Notes: generated by a model from the letters alone, not told the origin. A stretch of 10,271 bases of DNA from an uncultured Candidatus Competibacteraceae bacterium (GCA_937960715.1 CALGOO010000087.1:1-10271); one strand, 5' to 3'; shown: positions 1-6,974, counted from the first letter of the stretch. Translations and numbers: made by a program.

Positions 1-1098
1 GCCGGGCAACTGACGATCAGGGTTCGGCGCGAAGAGCTGCCGCTGGAGGATTGCGTGGCCTGCGCCACCCGCCAGAATCCCCGGCGGCTGTATCTGTTCG
101 TCAGCAAGGTGCTAGGCAAGCACTGGCCGGTTCGGCCCACGGTCATGCGCGAGATTCATGTCCTGCTCGCGACCAAGATCGCCGATTTGCCCGGGCCGCT
201 GCTGGTGATCGGCATGGCGGAAACCGCCACCGCGCTGGGGCGCGGCGTGGCCGAGGAAGCGGCGTTGCAAGCCGGGCGCGACGACATCCTGTATCTGCAA
301 ACCACCCGTTGTCGTTTGTCGCGTCCCCTGGCGTTCCAGTTCGACGAATGCCATAGCCACGCGCCGGACCACGCGGTCTATCTCCCCGAACGCGCGTTGC
401 AACCGCTGTTCCGGACGGCGCGAACCCTGGTGCTGGTGGACGACGAGATTTCCACTGGCCGCACCCTGATGGAACTGGCGCGGGCCTATGTGGCGTATAA
501 TCCCGGCGTCGAGCGGATTGCGCTGGCGTGCATCACCAACTGGCTGAGCGACGCGCGCCGGCGGGAACTGGCGGCGTCGCTGGAACGGCCGTTGCGATTT
601 CCGGCGTTGGTCGAAGGTGAATTTCACTTTGAGCCGGATTCGGCGTTTCCGCCGCCGGCGCTGCCCCAAGTCGCGGTGGGCGCGGCTCGCCGCCACGACG
701 ACCTCGCGGCCGACCCGGCGCGGGTCGGTCTGGTGGCCGGTCGCTGGCGTTCGCCCCGCTGGCCGGCCTGCCCGCGCGGCCGGTCGTTGACCATCGTCGG
801 CACCGGCGAATACGCCTATACCCCGTTTCGCCTTGCGCTGGCGCTGGAGGAGGACGGCTGGGACGTGCGTTTCCAGTCCACCACCCGTTCGCCGATCCTG
901 GTCGGCGATGCCATCGCCAGCCGGCGGGAATTCCCCGACAACTACGGCGACGGCATTCCCAATTATCTTTACAACTTCGATCCGGATCGGTTGCCGGTCG
1001 TCGTCTACGAGCATCCCGCCATGCTGGCCGCGCATCCGCTGCCCGGCCTGATCGGCGGCCTGGCGCTGACGGTGGAGGAACCATGCCGCGCATCGTGA
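1..1098 (+). CDS. Phosphoribosyltransferase with C-terminal TRSP domain, Ter-module type (5' partial)
   Basis: The reading frame is open from base 1 and stops at 1096-1098, so the true start lies left of the window. The GTG at 55 is not the start: the upstream codons read through as plausible protein (VRREELPLEDCVACATRQN) joining the conserved FVSKVLGKHWPVRP segment. The N-terminal half is a PRTase-fold domain. Its PRPP loop is at 427-465, reading LVLVDDEISTGRT with the acidic pair and TGxT expected of type I phosphoribosyltransferases. After a poorly conserved linker comes a second domain with GTGEYAYTPFRLALALEEDG and a literal TRSP motif at 883-894, for which the TRSP domain is named. In published comparative genomics this architecture sits in biosynthetic gene sets beside Ter stress genes, with a HAD phosphatase and ATP-grasp enzymes. 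Base and product are unknown, so nucleoside or nucleotide chemistry is inference. It is presumably cytoplasmic, since no export signal is seen in the visible part. The gene overlaps the HAD gene by 16 bp, implying one transcript. Confidence 0.85.
   Translation, partial: AGQLTIRVRREELPLEDCVACATRQNPRRLYLFVSKVLGKHWPVRPTVMREIHVLLATKIADLPGPLLVIGMAETATALGRGVAEEAALQAGRDDILYLQTTRCRLSRPLAFQFDECHSHAPDHAVYLPERALQPLFRTARTLVLVDDEISTGRTLMELARAYVAYNPGVERIALACITNWLSDARRRELAASLERPLRFPALVEGEFHFEPDSAFPPPALPQVAVGAARRHDDLAADPARVGLVAGRWRSPRWPACPRGRSLTIVGTGEYAYTPFRLALALEEDGWDVRFQSTTRSPILVGDAIASRREFPDNYGDGIPNYLYNFDPDRLPVVVYEHPAMLAAHPLPGLIGGLALTVEEPCRAS
1074..1078 (+). promoter_or_regulatory. Shine-Dalgarno of the HAD gene
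   Basis: GGAGG lies 4 nt before the ATG at 1083, within the coding sequence of the upstream PRTase gene. It fixes the HAD start and supports coupled translation of the pair. Confidence 0.6.
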
Positions 1099-1820
1099 TC
1101 TTTCTCGACCTGGACGACACGATCTTGCAAACCGCGTCGAAATGTCCGCCCGGCGAACCGGTGGCGCCGGCGGCGGTGGATCACAACGGCCACGTTCTCT
1201 CGTTCATGACCCGCGCCCAGCGGCGGTTGCTGGAGTTCTGGCTGGAGCAGGGCACGGTGATTCCCGTGACCGGCCGCACCGACGAGGCGCTGGCGCGGGT
1301 GGCGATTGCCTTCACCTCCTGGCGCATCACCCATCATGGCGCGGTGATCCGCCGGCCTGATGGCGCGTTACCGGCATGGTGGCACGACCAGATCCGGCCG
1401 CTGTTGACAGTGGCGCGACCGTTGCTGCGAGAAATCGCCGCCCACCTTGGCGGCGGCGCGGCGGCGGGCGGCTATCGGGTGAGTTGCCATGCGGTGGACG
1501 GGTGGCTGACCTACGTCTCGGTCAAGGCCAACGAGGAGGACGAAGCACTGGCCGGCGCGTGGGCGCGACTGGAGCAATTCGGCCTGCCGCCGGAATTGGC
1601 GTTGCACCGCAACGGCGCCAATCTGGCGGTGATGGTCCGGGGCGCGCAAAAGCACGATGCCGTGCGCCGGGTGGCGATGGAGTTGGAACGGGACGGAGCC
1701 ATCGTCACCCTTGGCGCCGGCGACAGCCTGACCGATATCCCGTTCCTGCGTGTCTGCGATTTCGCTCTGGTGCCGAAGGACAGTCAAATTCAGCGCGAAA
1801 CCTGGAGCGGGTGCTTCTAA
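1083..1820 (+). CDS. HAD-superfamily hydrolase, Ter-module associated
   Basis: A 245-aa cytoplasmic protein of the haloacid dehalogenase superfamily, most likely a phosphatase. All four motifs are visible: motif I FLDLDDT with nucleophile D9 and acid/base D11; motif II PVTGRT with T63; the motif III lysine probably K190 in GAQKHDAV; motif IV GAGDSLTD with D214 and D218 for Mg2+. The long insertion between motifs II and III (about residues 75-185) resembles the C2 cap of sucrose-phosphatase/Cof-like members. The ATG at 1083 is preceded by GGAGG at 1074-1078 with a 4-nt spacer and lies inside the end of the PRTase gene, so translational coupling is likely. With its neighbour it probably dephosphorylates a phosphoribosylated intermediate; that role is inferred from context. 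The protein ends where the fold should end, so it appears intact although it borders a disturbed region. Confidence 0.87.
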   Translation: MPRIVIFLDLDDTILQTASKCPPGEPVAPAAVDHNGHVLSFMTRAQRRLLEFWLEQGTVIPVTGRTDEALARVAIAFTSWRITHHGAVIRRPDGALPAWWHDQIRPLLTVARPLLREIAAHLGGGAAAGGYRVSCHAVDGWLTYVSVKANEEDEALAGAWARLEQFGLPPELALHRNGANLAVMVRGAQKHDAVRRVAMELERDGAIVTLGAGDSLTDIPFLRVCDFALVPKDSQIQRETWSGCF

Positions 1821-1964
1821 GTTCCGCTGGTGTTGTATGTGGTATAGCGTCGAATCGGCCCGACTGGTCAAGCAACCTGAGCTTGATATTCATAACTACT
1901 GATCCTTCTAATGCTTTTTTATTGAGCAACTCGTTTCTGTGACGCTAAGGATCATGTATCGGCG
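1821..1964. other. AT-richer intergenic stretch, possible rearrangement junction
   Basis: This 144-bp stretch is visibly richer in A and T than the flanking genes and carries stops in all + strand frames. It holds a 6-bp inverted repeat (TCAAGC at 1868-1873, GCTTGA at 1881-1886, 7-nt loop) and a T run near 1915-1920, but the two are about 30 nt apart, so this is not a convincing intrinsic terminator. No protein similarity was recognised in any frame, including none resembling the missing front of the EamA transporter that follows. The simplest reading is a decayed or recombined junction between the Ter-type module and the bepA region. Confidence 0.4.
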
Positions 1965-2252
1965 ATGCTAAAGGTAATTGCCATCCGTGAATGGAGCGAT
2001 CCATCCGCGCTCTCGGCCAATACATGGCTATTTCTCAGCTTGTCCGCCTTGGCGACCGGCGTCTCTTGGGTTTGCTACTTTCGCGCGCTTCAAATTGGCG
2101 ATGCCTCCAAGGTAGCGCCCGTGGACAAATTCAGCCTGGTTCTCGTCGCAATGTTCTCGGTCGTGTTTCTTGGCGAGCGACCTTCCATGCGTGAGTGGCT
2201 GGGTATGGCACTCGTGGCGGGTGGAGTCTTGATTGTGGCGTTCAAGCGTTAG
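1965..2252 (+). pseudogene. EamA/DMT-family transporter, 5'-truncated remnant
   Basis: The 95-residue product matches the C-terminal part of short EamA (drug/metabolite transporter superfamily) membrane proteins, which are usually about 140 residues with five helices. Family-typical segments are SWVCYFRALQIGDASKVAPVDK and VVFLGERPSMREWLGMALVAGGV, each quoted here only in part. Three hydrophobic helices are visible (about residues 22-44, 50-70 and 77-93) and the protein ends at a normal family end (VAFKR). The first roughly 45 residues, including two helices, are absent. Upstream in frame there are only about 14 non-hydrophobic codons before a TGA at 1923, and no matching sequence is seen in other frames. 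No good ribosome binding site precedes the ATG at 1965. It is probably a remnant; a functional three-helix protein cannot be excluded. Base composition is a little less GC-rich than its neighbours. Confidence 0.72.
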
Positions 2253-2364
2253 CGCAAGTTGCCCATCGTGTTTGGGCTCCATCGAAAATTCCCGCTTTCC
2301 CGGGGGAACGCGCGGCGGGTTTCCCAGTCTTAACCGTGCCAACATTCCCTTCGCCGGAAAGGCC

Positions 2365-3849
2365 ATGCCCCCACGCCTGTCGTTCCTGATCCTGATCCTG
2401 ATCCTGATCCTCGCGCTGGCTCCCGCCGCTCGGTCCACCGCCCAAGCCATCCGCTTGCCGGACATCGGCGATCCTTCCCAAGCCTATTTCGGCCCCGACG
2501 AGGAACAGCGGATGGGGCTGGAGATCATGCGGCGGCTGCGCGAACGCGGCGCGGTGATGGACGACGTCCAGGCCAACGAGTATCTCAACTCCGTCGGTCA
2601 GAGCATCGCTAACCATGCCGACCAGAATGGCGTGCCGTTCACCTTCTTCATGGTTCGCGATTCCAGCATCAACGCTTTCGCGCTGCCGCGCAACTTCATC
2701 GGCATCAACGCCGGCCTGTTGTTGGCCACCCAGCGGGAAGACGAACTGGCCGGCGTGATCGCCCACGAAATCGCCCACGTCTCGCAGCGTCACATCGTTC
2801 GCGCCATCGCCGACATGAAGCGAATGACCCTCCCAATGGCGGCGGCCATGATCGCCGGGGCGGCGCTGGCGGCGGCCAGCAAGCAGGCGGGGCAGGCCGC
2901 GATGGTCGGGACCATGGCCGCCAGCGCCCAGCATCAGATCAGCTTCACCCGCGCCAACGAACAGGAAGCCGACCGAATCGGCATGCAGCTTCTGGCCAGG
3001 GCCGGTTTCGATCCCCGGGGCATGAGCGACTTTTTCACCAAGCTCGAGCGGATGGCTGGCGGCGAGGCGCGCAACCGAGTTCCGGAAATGCTGTTGACTC
3101 ACCCGCGGCCGGAAAGCCGCGTCGCCGATACCCAGGACCGGATCGAGATTCCGCCGATGCGGCGCACCGCGCCGCGCGACCGCAAAGCTTATGATCTGAC
3201 CAGGGCCCGGGTGCGGGTGCTGGCGACCGACGACAACAATTCCCTGATCCGCGATCTCGAGACCACGCTCGCCAAGGGTGGCTACGCCAGCGAAACCGCC
3301 GAGCGTTACGCCTACGCGCTGGCGCTGCGCCAGGCCGGCCGCTACGTCGACGCCCAGCAGCAAATCAATCGTCTGCTCAGGAGCGATCCCGACCGGCTGG
3401 CCTTTCGGATCGAAGCCGCCGAATTGGCGCTGGCGCGGGAGGAGCGGACTCAGGGCTGGCGGCTGTTTGAGGAGGCGCGGCAGATCTATCCCGACGATTT
3501 TACCTTGGCGATGCACTATGGCCGCGCGCTCGCCACTCAGGGCGATCCCAGACTGGCCATGCGCCTGTTGCAGCCGCATCTGCGCCGGCGGCCCAACGAT
3601 CCGGCGCTGTACGCGAGCTATGCCCAGGCGGCGCAACGTTCCGGCGATCTGGCGGCGACTCACGCCACCATGGCCGAGCATCACTATCTGAACGGCGAAC
3701 TGCTGCCCGCCATCGAGCAACTCGAACAGGGCCTCAAGAACCCGAACCTTCCACCCAATCAGGAAGCCCAGTTGCGCGCCCGACTCCGGCAGATCAGAAC
3801 CGAAGCTATCGCCCAGGGCTTGTCGGTTCCCAAGCGGGACACGCCGTGA
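2365..3849 (+). CDS. bepA: BepA-type periplasmic M48 metalloprotease with TPR repeats
   Basis: The 494-aa product matches E. coli BepA (YfgC, 487 aa) in length and layout. The ATG at 2365 is chosen because it yields a Sec signal peptide: P-P-R, a Leu/Ile h-region (residues 5-18), then a probable cut after AQA at residue 28. The open frame continues upstream to 2233 without signal-peptide character. The M48 zinc site is complete: HEIAH at 134-138 with catalytic E135, third ligand E201 in NEQEAD, and H246 in THPRPESR, nearly the numbering of E. coli (H136, H140, E201, H246). Residues about 308-480 form TPR repeats. In E. coli, BepA helps LptD assemble at the BAM complex and degrades stalled outer-membrane proteins; the same periplasmic quality-control role is inferred. 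The h-region contains a hexanucleotide tandem repeat. It lies on the same strand as phaE, with 80 bp between them. Confidence 0.93.
   Translation: MPPRLSFLILILILILALAPAARSTAQAIRLPDIGDPSQAYFGPDEEQRMGLEIMRRLRERGAVMDDVQANEYLNSVGQSIANHADQNGVPFTFFMVRDSSINAFALPRNFIGINAGLLLATQREDELAGVIAHEIAHVSQRHIVRAIADMKRMTLPMAAAMIAGAALAAASKQAGQAAMVGTMAASAQHQISFTRANEQEADRIGMQLLARAGFDPRGMSDFFTKLERMAGGEARNRVPEMLLTHPRPESRVADTQDRIEIPPMRRTAPRDRKAYDLTRARVRVLATDDNNSLIRDLETTLAKGGYASETAERYAYALALRQAGRYVDAQQQINRLLRSDPDRLAFRIEAAELALAREERTQGWRLFEEARQIYPDDFTLAMHYGRALATQGDPRLAMRLLQPHLRRRPNDPALYASYAQAAQRSGDLAATHATMAEHHYLNGELLPAIEQLEQGLKNPNLPPNQEAQLRARLRQIRTEAIAQGLSVPKRDTP
2385..2411 (+). repeat. Hexanucleotide tandem repeat (CCTGAT)4 in the bepA signal peptide
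   Basis: Four exact copies of CCTGAT run from 2385 to 2408, followed by a partial CCT. In frame they encode alternating Leu-Ile (residues 8-15) in the hydrophobic core of the BepA signal peptide. The unit is six bases, so a copy gain or loss would change the core by exactly two residues without a frameshift. Confidence 0.9.
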
Positions 3850-3891
3850 AGCGTTCATCGGGCCACAAGACTCGCGCGCCCATTTGCCCGC

Positions 3892-3897
3892 TATACT
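3892..3897 (+). promoter_or_regulatory. Possible -10 element upstream of phaE-phaC
   Basis: TATACT matches the sigma-70 -10 consensus at five of six positions and lies 32 bp before the phaE ATG, in the 80-bp gap after bepA. No convincing -35 hexamer is seen at the right distance (around 3869-3874), so this is only a candidate. If real, phaEC has its own promoter with a leader of roughly 25 nt. Confidence 0.3.
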
Positions 3898-3929
3898 GAA
3901 ATCCCTCCGTCCCACTTTTTGCGTCGACC

Positions 3930-4520
3930 ATGGCTGAGCGAACCGACCTCCCCGATCCGAGCGGCTTCGATATCGAACTGCTGCTCAAGCAGGCGCGTAC
4001 CTATCTGGCGTTTGGCCAACAAATCCAGCCGCTTAGCGAGCGCTTCCACGAAACCCTGGGCCAGGGCGGTGATTGGGGCGAGGCGTTGCGCCAGCATTTC
4101 GAGCAACTCAAGACGGCTTTGACCAGGGCGGTCGACGATCCGAACGGTCATCCTGACTTGGCCCGCTTATGGACTGTCACCCTGGATACCGCCGCGTCAC
4201 TGGGCGTTTCCGCCGCCATTGCCCCGCCGGTGGGCGCCAACGCCGGAGCGTGGCGGGTGTATCAACAGCTTCAGAGCCAATATCTCGATGGCTTGCGTCA
4301 AACCGCCCGGGACGCGCTGGACTTGATGGAACAACGACTGAACGAGCGGGCGACGGCGGGCGCGACGGTGGAGAGCTTGCGGGAGTTGTACGACTTGTGG
4401 GTGGAGTGTAACGAGGAGACCTATGGTCGAATGTTGCGCAGCCTCGACTACGCCATGCTGAACGGCCGCCTGCTCAATGCCCTGGTGAGTTGTCATGTCC
4501 GTGGAGACGTCCCCACATGA
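3930..4520 (+). CDS. phaE: Class III PHA synthase subunit PhaE, short form
   Basis: The product is 196 aa and lies directly upstream of, and overlaps, phaC. It is the non-catalytic partner that activates class III PhaC on the surface of PHA granules. The family-typical C-terminal part is visible: ESLRELYDLWVECNEETYG with W157, then a segment ending NGRLLNALV, matching the LYDNWV...HGRLVNAQ stretch of Allochromatium PhaE. The rest is helical and weakly conserved, as usual for PhaE. It is markedly shorter than the roughly 350-aa family members: the tryptophan-rich N-terminal segment and the C-terminal coiled-coil tail are both missing. This does not look like an error, since an in-frame TGA at 3897-3899 rules out a longer 5' end and the stop overlaps the phaC ATG (ATGA at 4517-4520). 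No Shine-Dalgarno is evident before the ATG at 3930. Confidence 0.85.
   Translation: MAERTDLPDPSGFDIELLLKQARTYLAFGQQIQPLSERFHETLGQGGDWGEALRQHFEQLKTALTRAVDDPNGHPDLARLWTVTLDTAASLGVSAAIAPPVGANAGAWRVYQQLQSQYLDGLRQTARDALDLMEQRLNERATAGATVESLRELYDLWVECNEETYGRMLRSLDYAMLNGRLLNALVSCHVRGDVPT
4503..4506 (+). promoter_or_regulatory. Shine-Dalgarno deciding the phaC start
   Basis: GGAG lies inside the end of phaE, 10 nt before the ATG at 4517. That ATG overlaps the phaE stop as ATGA and gives a PhaC of family-typical length. The alternative in-frame TTG at 4490 would add nine residues without family character. Confidence 0.5.
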
Positions 4521-5572
4521 TCGGTCCAACCCCTGCCCAGATTGCCGAGGAACTGCGTCACTTCCAGGCTCGCTTGACCGAGGGCGCTCGCACCCTGCGC
4601 GGTCTCGGTCCCATTGAAACCGGGGTGTTGCCCCGTGATCCAGTCCATCAGGAAGACAAGCTGATCCTGTACCGCTACCAGCCCCGGGTGGCGGAGCCGC
4701 ATCCTGTTCCATTGTTGATCGTCTACGCCTTGGTCAACCGGCCCTACATGATGGATTTGCAGGAGGACCGCTCGTTGATCCGGGGCCTGCTGGACGCTGG
4801 GCTGGACATCTACTTGATCGACTGGGGTTATCCGGACGCTGGCGATCGCCATCTGAGTTTGGCGGATTATATCCTGCGCTATATCGGCCACTGCGTGGAT
4901 CACCTGCGCGAGCGCCATCAACGGGACTCGATCAACCTGGCGGGCGTTTGCCAGGGCGGCGCGCTGAGCCTGTGCTTCACGGCGCTGCATCCGGGGAAGA
5001 TCCGCAACCTGGTCACCATGGTGACCCCGGTGGACTTTCATACGCCCGACAACGTACTCACTCACCTGATCCGGTATGTGGACGTGGATTTGCTGGTGGA
5101 CACGCTGGGCAACCTGCCGGGGCAACTGCTGAACTTTACTTTTCTGTCCCTCAGCCCGTTCCGGCTGGCCGGACAGAAATATGTCGATCTGGTGGATATT
5201 CTCGACGATGCCCAGGCGGTAAAAAATTTTCTGCGGATGGAAAAATGGATTTTCGACAGCCCGGATCAGGCCGGCGAGGCGTTCCGCCAATTCGCCAAGG
5301 ATTTTTTCCAGCACAACAAGCTGATCAAGGGTGAAGTGGTGATTGGCGGACAGCGGGTGGATTTACACGATGTGACCATGCCGGTGCTGAACGTCTACGC
5401 CAGCCAGGACCATCTGGTGCCGCCAGCCGCGTCCAGGGCGCTCGCCGGATGCTGCGGCAGTCGGGACTACTCGGAGCTGTCCTTTGAAGGGGGACACATC
5501 GGCATTTACGTCAGCGGACGCGCCCAGCGCAAGATACCGCCGGCGATAGCGGCGTGGTTGCTGGCCCGCTAG
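4517..5572 (+). CDS. phaC: Class III poly(3-hydroxyalkanoate) synthase, catalytic subunit PhaC
   Basis: The product is a 351-aa alpha/beta-hydrolase-fold enzyme that polymerises (R)-3-hydroxyacyl-CoA, usually 3-hydroxybutyryl-CoA, releasing CoA at the granule surface. The length fits class III PhaC (Allochromatium vinosum, 355 aa) rather than class I or II enzymes of about 560-590 aa. The lipase-like box is GVCQGG with nucleophile C145. The other triad members are D298 (ASQDHLVPP) and H327 (GGHIGIYVS). The spacings C-D 153 and D-H 29 equal those of the A. vinosum triad C149/D302/H331. The start is the ATG overlapping the phaE stop, so the two subunits are probably translationally coupled. The gene converges on phaR with 26 bp between the stop codons, and no clear terminator hairpin was seen in that gap. 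Confidence 0.97.
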   Translation: MIGPTPAQIAEELRHFQARLTEGARTLRGLGPIETGVLPRDPVHQEDKLILYRYQPRVAEPHPVPLLIVYALVNRPYMMDLQEDRSLIRGLLDAGLDIYLIDWGYPDAGDRHLSLADYILRYIGHCVDHLRERHQRDSINLAGVCQGGALSLCFTALHPGKIRNLVTMVTPVDFHTPDNVLTHLIRYVDVDLLVDTLGNLPGQLLNFTFLSLSPFRLAGQKYVDLVDILDDAQAVKNFLRMEKWIFDSPDQAGEAFRQFAKDFFQHNKLIKGEVVIGGQRVDLHDVTMPVLNVYASQDHLVPPAASRALAGCCGSRDYSELSFEGGHIGIYVSGRAQRKIPPAIAAWLLAR

Positions 5573-5598
5573 AGGGGTGGGACGCGGTCAGCTTCGAT

Positions 5599-6162
5599 TT
5601 ATCCCCTTTGATCTTTTCGGCCTTTCCGTTCCTTCTCGGATTTGTCCGGCGCGGTCGCGGTGGGATTGCCCGTCTGGGCGGCGGGTTTCGACGAGGGGGC
5701 CGCTTCGCCATCCACCGGGGGAAGATAGGGTTTTTGCAACTGTTGGTTGACGCTTTTCCACAGCGATAGATTATGCTCGACCAATTCGGTGATCATCGTC
5801 AGCGGATTGCTGCCAATGAGGCTGCGCATCTGCTCCCGAAACAGGTGTTGCTGGTCCACGAACGCTTGCAGGCTCTTCTCCAGATAGTTGCCCATCATGC
5901 CTTGCAGCGTATCGCCATAGAATCGGATGATGTGCGCCAGGACGTCGGCGGTAAAGATCGGATTGCCCTGTTCTTCCTGTTCGCTGATGATTTGTAGCAG
6001 AATTCCGCGCGTGATGTCGGTGCTGGTCCGGGCGTCGATCACATGGAATTCGGCGCGTTCCAACACCAGTTGTTTGACATCCTCAAGGGTGATGTAGCTG
6101 CTGATGGCCGTATCGTACAGCCGGCGGTTCGGGTATTTCTTGATGACGCGCGGTTCGCTCAT
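5599..6162 (-). CDS. phaR: Polyhydroxyalkanoate synthesis repressor PhaR
   Basis: The 187-aa product starts with the highly conserved PHB/PHA accumulation regulator DNA-binding domain (about residues 4-65: RVIKKYPNRRLYDT, then SYITLEDVKQLV and VIDARTSTDITR). One or two PHB_acc repeats follow (about 70-125: FTADVLAHIIRFYGDTLQGMMGNYLE in shorter pieces, ending FVDQQ). The C-terminal 40 residues are low-complexity, rich in Pro, Ala, Lys and Glu. PhaR proteins bind target promoters (phasin genes, phaR itself) and leave DNA when they bind nascent PHA, so granule coat protein follows polymer supply. No phasin gene is in the window, so its main target may lie elsewhere. It is third after phaA and phaB on the same strand, 62 bp behind phaB. 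No strong Shine-Dalgarno precedes the ATG. Confidence 0.95.
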   Translation of the reverse strand: MSEPRVIKKYPNRRLYDTAISSYITLEDVKQLVLERAEFHVIDARTSTDITRGILLQIISEQEEQGNPIFTADVLAHIIRFYGDTLQGMMGNYLEKSLQAFVDQQHLFREQMRSLIGSNPLTMITELVEHNLSLWKSVNQQLQKPYLPPVDGEAAPSSKPAAQTGNPTATAPDKSEKERKGRKDQRG

Positions 6163-6181
6163 GGCAGGCAGGCAAAGAACG

Positions 6182-6214
6182 ACGCGGCGCTGTCCGGGGA
6201 AACAAGCGCCGCGT
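6182..6214 (-). terminator. Perfect inverted repeat between phaB and phaR (possible attenuator or terminator)
   Basis: ACGCGGCGCT (6182-6191) and AGCGCCGCGT (6205-6214) are exact reverse complements with a 13-nt loop, giving a very stable GC-rich stem starting 10 nt after the phaB stop. On the transcribed minus strand it is followed by CGTTCTTTGCC, which is only weakly T-rich, so it is not a textbook intrinsic terminator. It could cause partial termination or protect the phaAB mRNA end, lowering phaR expression relative to phaAB. Confidence 0.5.
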
Positions 6215-6224
6215 GACTTGGGGC

Positions 6225-6968
6225 TTAGTGGTAGTAAAGACCGCCGTTGACCGTGATGTCCTCGCCGGTGATGTAGCCGGCGTCGTCAGCGGCCAGGAAG
6301 GCGACGGTGCGCGCGATTTCGGAGGGTTCGCCCAACCGGGCCGCCGGGATGCCGGCGATCACCTTTTGCAGAACGTCCTCGCGGATGGCCCGCACCATTT
6401 CGGTGCCGATGTAGCCCGGCGAAATGGAGTTGACCGTCACGCCCTTCTTGACGCACTCCTGGGCCAGGGCTTTGCAGAAGCCGTAGACCGCCGCCTTGGT
6501 GGCGGAGTAGTTGGTCTGGCCGGCCTGGCCCCGGAGGCCGTTCACCGACGCGATGTTGACGATGCGGCCCCAACCCCGCGCGGTCATCCCCTCGTAAACC
6601 TGCTTGGTCATGTTGAAGAGGCTGTACAAGTTGGTCTTGATGACCGCGTCCCACTGCTCGGGCGTCATCTTGTGGAACAGGGCGTCGCGGGTGATGCCGG
6701 CGTTGTTGACCAAAATCTCGATCGGGCCGACTTCCGCCTCGATCTTCTTGCAGACTTCGGCGCAGGATTCGAAGTTGGTCACGTCACCCAGATAGACCGG
6801 GATGTCCAGTCCTTCCGCCTTGCGGTCGGCTTTCCACTTGTCGACGACTTCCGGCTTGAGACCATGGAAATCGACCGCGACCGCACGGCGGCCTTGCTCG
6901 ATCAGCGCCTTGCACATGGCGGTGCCCAGACCACCGATACCACCCGTGACGACTGCGACTTTGGCCAT
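6225..6968 (-). CDS. phaB: Acetoacetyl-CoA reductase (NADPH-type) PhaB
   Basis: This 247-aa short-chain dehydrogenase/reductase reduces acetoacetyl-CoA to (R)-3-hydroxybutyryl-CoA, the monomer for PhaEC, in the cytoplasm. The nucleotide-binding glycine motif TGGIGGLG is at residues 8-15, and NNAGITRDALFHKM follows the central strand. The catalytic residues are S141 (IASVNGLRGQ), Y154 and K158 (YSATK). The C-terminal SPGYIGTEMV and the ending DITVNGGLYYH are typical of PhaB rather than the related FabG. The ATG at 6968 has a strong Shine-Dalgarno. It follows phaA by 54 bp on the same strand, which fits co-transcription. Cofactor preference is assigned from family knowledge, not read from the sequence. 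Confidence 0.95.
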   Translation of the reverse strand: MAKVAVVTGGIGGLGTAMCKALIEQGRRAVAVDFHGLKPEVVDKWKADRKAEGLDIPVYLGDVTNFESCAEVCKKIEAEVGPIEILVNNAGITRDALFHKMTPEQWDAVIKTNLYSLFNMTKQVYEGMTARGWGRIVNIASVNGLRGQAGQTNYSATKAAVYGFCKALAQECVKKGVTVNSISPGYIGTEMVRAIREDVLQKVIAGIPAARLGEPSEIARTVAFLAADDAGYITGEDITVNGGLYYH

Positions 6969-6974
6969 GCTGTA

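Noticed and set aside
55..57. GTG as the start of the first gene
   Set aside because: The same frame is open back to base 1 and the upstream codons continue conserved-looking protein, so the gene is simply cut by the window edge.
1868..1920. Intrinsic terminator after the HAD gene
   Set aside because: The 6-bp stem (1868-1886) and the T run (about 1915-1920) are too far apart to act as one terminator.
2242..3915. 557-codon open frame on the minus strand opposite bepA, longer than bepA itself
   Set aside because: It has no recognisable domain and is rich in Arg, Gly and His as expected of an antisense shadow of a GC-rich gene. The + strand frame has a signal peptide and a complete M48 zinc site.
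4490..4492. TTG as an upstream start of phaC
   Set aside because: It adds nine residues without family character; the ATG at 4517 overlaps the phaE stop, has GGAG upstream and gives the usual class III length.
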